This document shows positions 58,873 through 64,000 of a DNA stretch of 64,000 bases, piece after piece. Both the position numbers and the translations under genes were made by a program. The first letter of the stretch is position 1. The number at the start of each line of letters is the position of its first letter. Source of the DNA: Xylogone sp. PMI_703 (lineage: Eukaryota > Ascomycota > Leotiomycetes); the NCBI GenBank assembly GCA_021399445.1, contig JAJTUQ010000008.1:744001-808000 (forward strand), given 5' to 3'. Under the pieces are notes generated by a model, which worked only from the letters and a program-made list of their open reading frames with translations, ran no database searches and was not told where the DNA came from.

Positions 58873-60089
58873 TCATTGAGCACACATGTTCTATATCTTG
58901 AGGTCTTTCCCAAATTTTGTTGTATTCTCTTCTCTCTATCTTTTCTCTTCAGCTTTTTGGGGAGAAAGGTGTGGAGGGCTTCTGTAATCTGTTTTTGTTA
59001 TGGATACTGTAATGGCACATGCCTTCGTTCTTTAAAATTTAATTGTTCTCAAACTACTTATTGCAAGTCTGTTTTCTGTATCTTGTCGCTGGCGGTTATG
59101 ACTTCTGTTTCTTCTCTCATGAGTTGATAATGTTGCCATTGCTTTTACTTACAAAGTAGACTTTTGAAACTAAGAATAATCAGTAAATTTTCAAACATTT
59201 TGTGGTTTATTGTATTGTCTAGAGTATCTTTTTTCAGTTATCATTAGGACACTCGGGATTACGTGATGCTCCACAGCATTGGTAAAACTACGTAAATTAG
59301 AACTAAGTTACTCTTAAAAACTACAAATAACATAATGGAAAAACTCACCTTGTAATGCCTTGCTAATCTCTTCACGGTGTTGTTTGAACGCATTTTCTCT
59401 CCCTTTGCCACAAATAAGCAGCGTTTAAACGTTAAAGAAATACCTAGTATAAATACACCTTATTTTCTTTACGAGCAGTTCCACAATTTTCCGCCCATAC
59501 TGGTCATTCAGCGATACTATATAAAATAATTCAACGAATATTGGCACAATGAGCCCTTGAAGAGTCTAGCTTGGCGTAAGCCAGTTGCTTCATCGAAATG
59601 CTAATTCCTGGGGTATATGAACGCAAGAGATGAAAATGATACCCAGAAGAGCCTATTAAATTTACTTCGAAGTTTATATTTCTTGGATTGCAAATCTTGT
59701 GGTTCGTTCTTTCCGAACCGGAACTCATCCTCCGAGATTATCAATGCAATTCAATCACCCGAAAGGCTTCAGCTATATTGCATTGACTGACCAATCGATC
59801 ATGACTTCATGTGTAACTACTCATCTAAACAAACTATTTAACAGGTTTAACCGGATGCTAGGGTGGGATCTAGAAGATTGTATGGGGATGACTTAATCAG
59901 TCAGACAGGTAACTAGACACACACATACAGAGAGAGAGAGTAAGCACTGAGGTTCGGATAAATATCATTCACTACTTCCCAGCTTTCAATATCACCATAT
60001 CTTAAATATACTGGAACAAACTTAAGAGAAGTGATTCCTGCCTACTAAAGTCGAATCGTCTTTATATCCATCAGCTACAGTACGGTGGG
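58873..60089. other. Gene-poor gap
   Basis: AT-rich, with short frames only (58876-59127, 59531-59728, 59699-59896), none convincing. A short (GA)n tract lies near 59931-59941. Confidence 0.4.
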
Positions 60090-60800
60090 TGTATGAATTG
60101 AGCTACGTTACACCAACTTTGAATACAGGCCGGTTAAGATTCATTGTATTAGCAGAGGCCACTCCCAAACGGCGAGAAACGGAAACAACATGAAAATCCC
60201 GCATAGACTGGCTAAGCTATAGTATTTTCCGGATATAAAGAGTGTTAGTACATATGGAAAGTGTATTTCCAGCCTAGGCTGCATAGCAAAATTGGATTAT
60301 TGTGTTGATAGTCTCCTAGTTTGACTAGATGTGGAGCACAGGGAGTAAGAATTGCTGCCACATAAGTGATAAGAAGTGGAATGAGTGGCTTCTCTTCTGG
60401 CCCATTCCTCAACGGGACTTAAGCAATACCAGACGTATAAATAACTCGATAGTACGCTTTGCTGTTCAGAGAGGTACTGTAGAATATCTATTCCATCATA
60501 ACATATATTTTGCCTCAAAGTGATTCTCATATGATATGGGATCCTCAAAAAGGAAGGGCAGAAGACGCCCGAGCAAAGAAACGAGAAAATACGACTACAA
60601 GTCCACGCAAACCTTGTCTGGACCAGAAGTTCAAGCAGAGAAGCAGAGACCGCATGAATCACAGTTTCGCAACGAGAGTGACGAACCAGCCAAACTCAGA
60701 CGATCGGAAAGGCTGCAAGCTAAGGAGCAAGCTTCAATGTCTGAAAAATTGGAACATATAAAATAATCAATTTCGAATCCTGGGGATATTTTTAAGGGCA
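60090..60800 (+). repeat. Duplicated block, copy C
   Basis: Reverse complement of 34680-35450 (copy A); the 60225-60500 part also equals copy B at 41830-42110. Copy A and copy C both carry the 76-codon frame, so they are more complete than B. The match continues weakly to about 60900 (TTTATGGGTTTAATTTTGAG against the AT-rich flank of A). Confidence 0.85.
60536..60766 (+). CDS. 76-aa Lys/Arg-rich frame, partner of 34706-34936
   Basis: The ATG at 60536 begins MGSSKRKGRRRPSKETRKYD and the frame ends ASMSEKLEHIK with a stop at 60766. Length, start and stop are conserved with the copy at 34706-34936. A second frame over the same bases (60510-60761) is also open. Basic and disordered; not recognised. 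Confidence 0.4.
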   Translation: MGSSKRKGRRRPSKETRKYDYKSTQTLSGPEVQAEKQRPHESQFRNESDEPAKLRRSERLQAKEQASMSEKLEHIK

Positions 60801-60937
60801 AGATAGGTATCTTGATACCATACCTCATCTTTAAACAAGCACTATAGAATAACCCTCTGGAAATAGTGGAATTTTGGGGATTTAACGAGCTTTTTTATGG
60901 GTTTAATTTTGAGACGAGAGATATAGGACAGGGCACT

Positions 60938-61342
60938 GAACCAAAGACAAATACCTGGTTATGTACAGTACATTAAACTTACGGTGAATAGCCTTCATCT
61001 CCTGCAAACTCAATTTTTGCTTTGCATTGTCAGATAGTAACAAGTGGCATCTTTGTTCCCAATTACCCGACCACCATTTCCGACCACTCCAGTGGACTTT
61101 GTCCCCCTATATCCAATTTTGGCTCCTTCCAGCCTAGCTGATATGATATACAAGATGGGGTGAATGAGACAAGTGGAACGAGTGGCTCCTGTAATCCCAA
61201 TGAGAGACCTACAACTATGACCCCTCAACGTCAAAGCAACTTGAATCGAGCACAATGGAATCAAAAATGTAGAGTAAAACTGTCGGAACATATCAGTACG
61301 TATTATTTGATTTAGCTTTGCCCTTTCTCACTCTAATACTCC
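60938..61342 (+). repeat. Duplicated block D, copy 2
   Basis: Matches 38275-38618, with an extra segment near 61025-61045 (GCATTGTCAGATAGTAACAA). It lies directly after block C here, whereas in the other locus blocks A and D are about 3 kb apart. Confidence 0.85.
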
Positions 61343-62584
61343 ATCGGATCTAAACAAATCCATCTTCGCCCGTGGATGAACTTGTTCAATGTTATTTGCC
61401 ATGGATCACTTTACAGGATAAGAGTAGCTCTACGAATCTGTTGCCAGCGCTTGCCATGGCTGTTCCCTAGGTCATGGTGAAACAAAGCTACCTAAAACAA
61501 AGGGAGAAATTCCTGACTCCAGCAGTATTTATTGAATGGCATGACTCGCAGATGACGGAGAGGGCTGCAGTCCGAATTTTCGAGTCGAATTATAATTCTC
61601 AGCAGCAGGCTATGCAACGAATTTTGAAACAGTTACGTGTTTCAATGTGTTCGAACGTAAAGGGCCGGTGAAAGTAACTTTTGTTGACACACGGGTATGT
61701 AGCATACTTGGAGGCTCACACAATACTATGCACAAGAACATTTCATGCCAGAGCTTCTTGTGATAAAGAGTGAAGGATGCCTTAACTAGGATGCTGTCTT
61801 TGTTAGTTAGAGCTAGAAATGTGGCATGCGTAAAATCTAGCCCCAAGCTTGCTATGGCGATTTACAAGAAGCAGCAGAGTTTCCCTCTTAAAGAAAGAGG
61901 GCCGAAAACTTCGGCCAGAGGCGAAATTACTTAGAGATAATGTTCAGGTAACTTTGGTTGAAATTCTGATCTAAGAAAAATACTGAAATTCTTCCAGAGA
62001 GAAAAAAATATCCTTGACGAGAACATCGTCCGTGGGGAAAACACCCAGGCAACAAGACGTATTGCGAATCTGAACTGGAATATACCGCGTCAAAGGCAAG
62101 AAAGAAAATTATGTACCAGGAAATACAGGAATAAGAAACGTCATCTTATTACATATTTGACCAAACTTTGTATTCTATTTATTGATTTAATAAATAATCA
62201 TTATATAAATTTTTATGTGATTAGCATATATGGTTTATGTTGTATAATAAAATAGTCTCTAGTCATACAGTACTAAGTGGTATTGTCCATACAGTGCGTC
62301 TCATGCCAGAGTGACTCACGGTTTCGCGTTCTGTTGTAGCACTAGATCTATAGATGTTATTCGATAAAATACCTTCCACCTGACATCATGTGTGGATAAA
62401 TGGGCTTGATTGCCATGATTGAGTACAAACTTTCTGTCTAGTGGGGCCTGCGTGAGAATATCTTGAGCTTTTCCCCTTTCTGTTCTTCAACTACAATCTT
62501 GGGCATTGTCCGAAAAAACCCTCCTTCAATTATGGACACCCAATATCATGCCAATAGAATGAGAACAACGAATCCGACTTTTCT
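61343..62584. other. Gene-poor gap
   Basis: A short plus frame 61474-61671 is unconvincing. Two small perfect hairpins lie next to each other near 61883-61915 (CCCTCTT/AAGAGGG and GGCCGAA/TTCGGCC). Otherwise empty. Confidence 0.35.
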
Positions 62585-62799
62585 ATGCACCAGACTCTGT
62601 CCACTCCCCCCAACACGCCCCTGTGGTTGAATCCCACGGGCTCCTCGGCAGGATGGCCACAGCAGATGATCTCCGGAAACAGGTGCCAGCAACCCATAAT
62701 AGATTTGAATCGTCATTTGAAAAGTAAGAATTCAATTCATGTTCTCTATTTAAACACAGAGCTGACTTTTCCTCCTTAGATATTGGGGATCCTCAATAA
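62585..62799 (+). CDS. Possible 52-aa peptide with one intron
   Basis: The ATG at 62585 gives MHQTLSTPPNTPLWLNPTGS. The exon ends at 62723 with a good GTAAGA donor. The intron 62724-62779 (56 nt, GCTGAC branch site, CCTTAG acceptor) joins in phase to NIGDPQ and a stop. Splice signals are good but the product is tiny and unrecognised. Confidence 0.25.
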
Positions 62800-62815
62800 G
62801 TTATATGTGTTCAAT

Positions 62816-63109
62816 ATGTCACAAGAAGTATACCCGCGCCGACACTTTAAAGGTTCACCTACAAAAGTGTTCCATCCGTCTCAACCCGAAGAAATTCGGC
62901 TCTTTGCTGAATTTAGTCCATTAAAATGGCATCTAGACTGCTATGGCCGCTACCCTAAACCAGCAGCTCGAGTGCGATCTCAACCCGTAACATTTGATCA
63001 CCTTTGGACCATCTCCGCGAGATCTCTCGACAGAAGGCCACTAGTCTTCCTCACTTTTGCACCCTTGCAGATCGAGATGGTGTATTCCGTGCCAATCCAC
63101 ACGTTTTGA
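62816..63109 (+). CDS. Small uncharacterised protein, 97 aa
   Basis: The ATG at 62816 begins MSQEVYPRRHFKGSPTKVFH and the frame continues LFAEFSPLKWHLDCYGRYPK and LVFLTFAPLQIEMVYSVPIH. Protein-like aromatic and charged content, no family recognised. The frame also opens at 62783 with an unlikely leader. Confidence 0.35.
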   Translation: MSQEVYPRRHFKGSPTKVFHPSQPEEIRLFAEFSPLKWHLDCYGRYPKPAARVRSQPVTFDHLWTISARSLDRRPLVFLTFAPLQIEMVYSVPIHTF

Positions 63110-63575
63110 CCCTTTCTTTTGTGTTTAGTTACGCACTCTGTAGACTTGTGTTCTGGCCCGTACGTCAATGACGCTCATCCACCAATATCGCCATGTGCGA
63201 ATAGGCCGGCCCATAACCAATCATTACTATAACTTAAAAAGAAAATAGTACGTTATTAGAGTGCCAATTTTGATGGTCAGAATTAGTCCTGAAATGACTT
63301 AATATTTGCCTGTAAATATGAACACTTTCTCTTTACTCTGACGGATTTTTCACACTCAAAAAAAAAAAAATTTCCGACCATAGATCACTCATTTCATCAA
63401 AGGGTGAAAGATGTCAATGCCCCCATTTGCTTGGCATCTTTCAATGGGTATGTTTAAAAGTGTACCGTTCATTCTCAGGCGCTGACGATAATAAGAACCG
63501 AGATAACTCTCATCACAGAAAAAGAAACAGCATACAAATTTGATACTAACTTGAATTGCCTCTGTTCCTTACAGC
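63110..63575. other. Intergenic gap
   Basis: Contains an A13 run near 63358-63370. No gene seen. Confidence 0.35.
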
Positions 63576-63770
63576 TTCCTCCTACCCATGGAACTACAAT
63601 AATTCACGCACTTTTCTGAAGGATATTCCTCCAGAAGAGCCTAAGGAAACACCAGAACAGACCGAAGAGAGAAAGAAGAAGGAGGAAGAAAAACAAAAGG
63701 CACAAGATCAAAACCTCGCTGCACAATTGGCAAATATCATCGAGAACAGCGTTGACAAGATTAAGCCAAT
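63576..63770 (+). CDS. Charged helical exon fragment
   Basis: It begins after a TTACAG acceptor-like string at 63574. The plus-strand frame reads SSYPWNYNNSRTFLKDIPPE, then the Lys/Glu-rich helical stretch EERKKKEEEKQKAQDQN and AAQLANIIENSVDKI. From about 63772 the same frame is just the reverse of an ankyrin-repeat region on the other strand, so real coding probably ends near there. It is likely an exon of a gene whose other parts are missing. Confidence 0.35.
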
Positions 63771-64000
63771 TTTGAGTCCGCCTTGTGCGTTGATATTCGC
63801 TCCTTTATCTAACAGTAACTGTACTATCTTTGGCCTCCAGCTGAAGCAGCCTGGAGAGCGTTACCGAAACGTCCGCCTTGTACGTTGATATTCGCTCCTT
63901 TCTCTAATAATGATTTTACCGTGTGTCCGAGACCTGCCAAGGATGTGTAGTACAACGGAGATCCTCACTCTAATTGCTTTCTAACCTTCTCTTTTCTTCT
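63765..64000 (-). pseudogene. Ankyrin-repeat fragment, runs off the window
   Basis: The minus strand encodes two tandem ankyrin units: LYYTSLAGLGHTVKSLLEKG, ANINVQGGRFGNALQAASAG, and in another frame IVQLLLDKGANINAQGG. The L-LLEKGANIN...G-ALQAAS pattern is diagnostic of fungal ankyrin arrays, including those of NLR proteins. A frameshift (stop after SAGGQ) lies between the units. The array enters from beyond 64000, so its 5' part is not visible. Confidence 0.85.

Noticed and set aside
1..64000. tRNA or 5S rRNA genes
   Set aside because: T-arm-like strings (for example GGTTTCGAATCC near 57-68 and TTCGAATCCTGG near 60772) lack matching acceptor and anticodon arms or lie inside duplicated blocks. 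A covariance-model scan would be decisive.

Overview
This window looks like nuclear DNA of a filamentous ascomycete. The genes carry very short introns (about 40-75 nt, GT...AG, often with a CTAAC/TTAAC-type branch site). Several predicted proteins match fungal-typical families: an HNH_2 nuclease, a thaumatin-like protein, highly identical WD40 repeats of the NLR type, an Est1/SMG7-like C-terminus, MADS-box-like proteins and a nucleotidyltransferase-fold family. I cannot name the genus or class from sequence alone. No rRNA, tRNA or CRISPR was seen. The landscape is AT-leaning, gene-poor and repeat-rich, like an accessory or fast-evolving compartment rather than a housekeeping region.

Layout. 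0-6.6 kb: two uncharacterised genes, short dispersed repeats, a 10 x 17 bp minisatellite and a multi-pass membrane protein gene (5.7-6.5 kb). 7.2-8.4 kb: an intact nucleotidyltransferase-like gene. 9.1-10.4 kb: a MADS-box-like gene with no start codon, abutted by a Ty3/gypsy reverse transcriptase fragment. 11.7-12.6 kb: a decayed copy of a coiled-coil gene whose intact copy is at 33.6-34.5 kb. 14.1-15.6 kb: a three-exon gene. 17.2-22.9 kb: a five-exon gene, a PD-(D/E)XK-like gene, a two-exon gene, a decayed paralogue of the first gene and a small membrane peptide. 23.6-26.1 kb: a Ty1/copia remnant and a 409-aa gene. 27.1-28.1 kb: a 1,005-bp terminal-inverted-repeat element containing 23 exact-length copies of a 19-bp unit. 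28.6-29.5 kb: a membrane protein whose tail is duplicated as a pseudogene at 58.5 kb. 32.4-33.1 kb: an intact two-exon MADS-box-like gene. 35.6-39.2 kb: a signal-peptide/mucin/CVNH-like gene with a homopolymer frameshift, a C2H2 zinc-finger gene and a coiled-coil gene. 39.6-41.1 kb: an ATP-dependent-ligase-like gene fused to a copy of the 3' end of the 7.2-kb gene. 45.3-46.0 kb: a 402-bp solo-LTR-like insertion in an older repeat. 47.2-49.2 kb: thaumatin-like and pseudokinase genes. 51.2-54.3 kb: a two-exon gene, an Est1-like fragment and a WD40 fragment. 56.3-58.0 kb: an intact two-exon HNH nuclease gene. 60-61.3 kb: two duplicated blocks also present at 34-35, 41.8 and 38.3 kb. 63.6-64 kb: an ankyrin-repeat fragment running off the window.

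The dominant theme is segmental duplication and mosaic reassembly. At least seven blocks occur two to five times in 64 kb, usually with one copy more intact than the other, and several genes are broken or fused at block edges. No operon-like or pathway-like cooperation between genes is evident. The nearest thing to a functional cluster is the 17-23 kb group. Splice models were built by eye from open frames, GT/AG positions and phase; where total coding length came out divisible by three I raised confidence.
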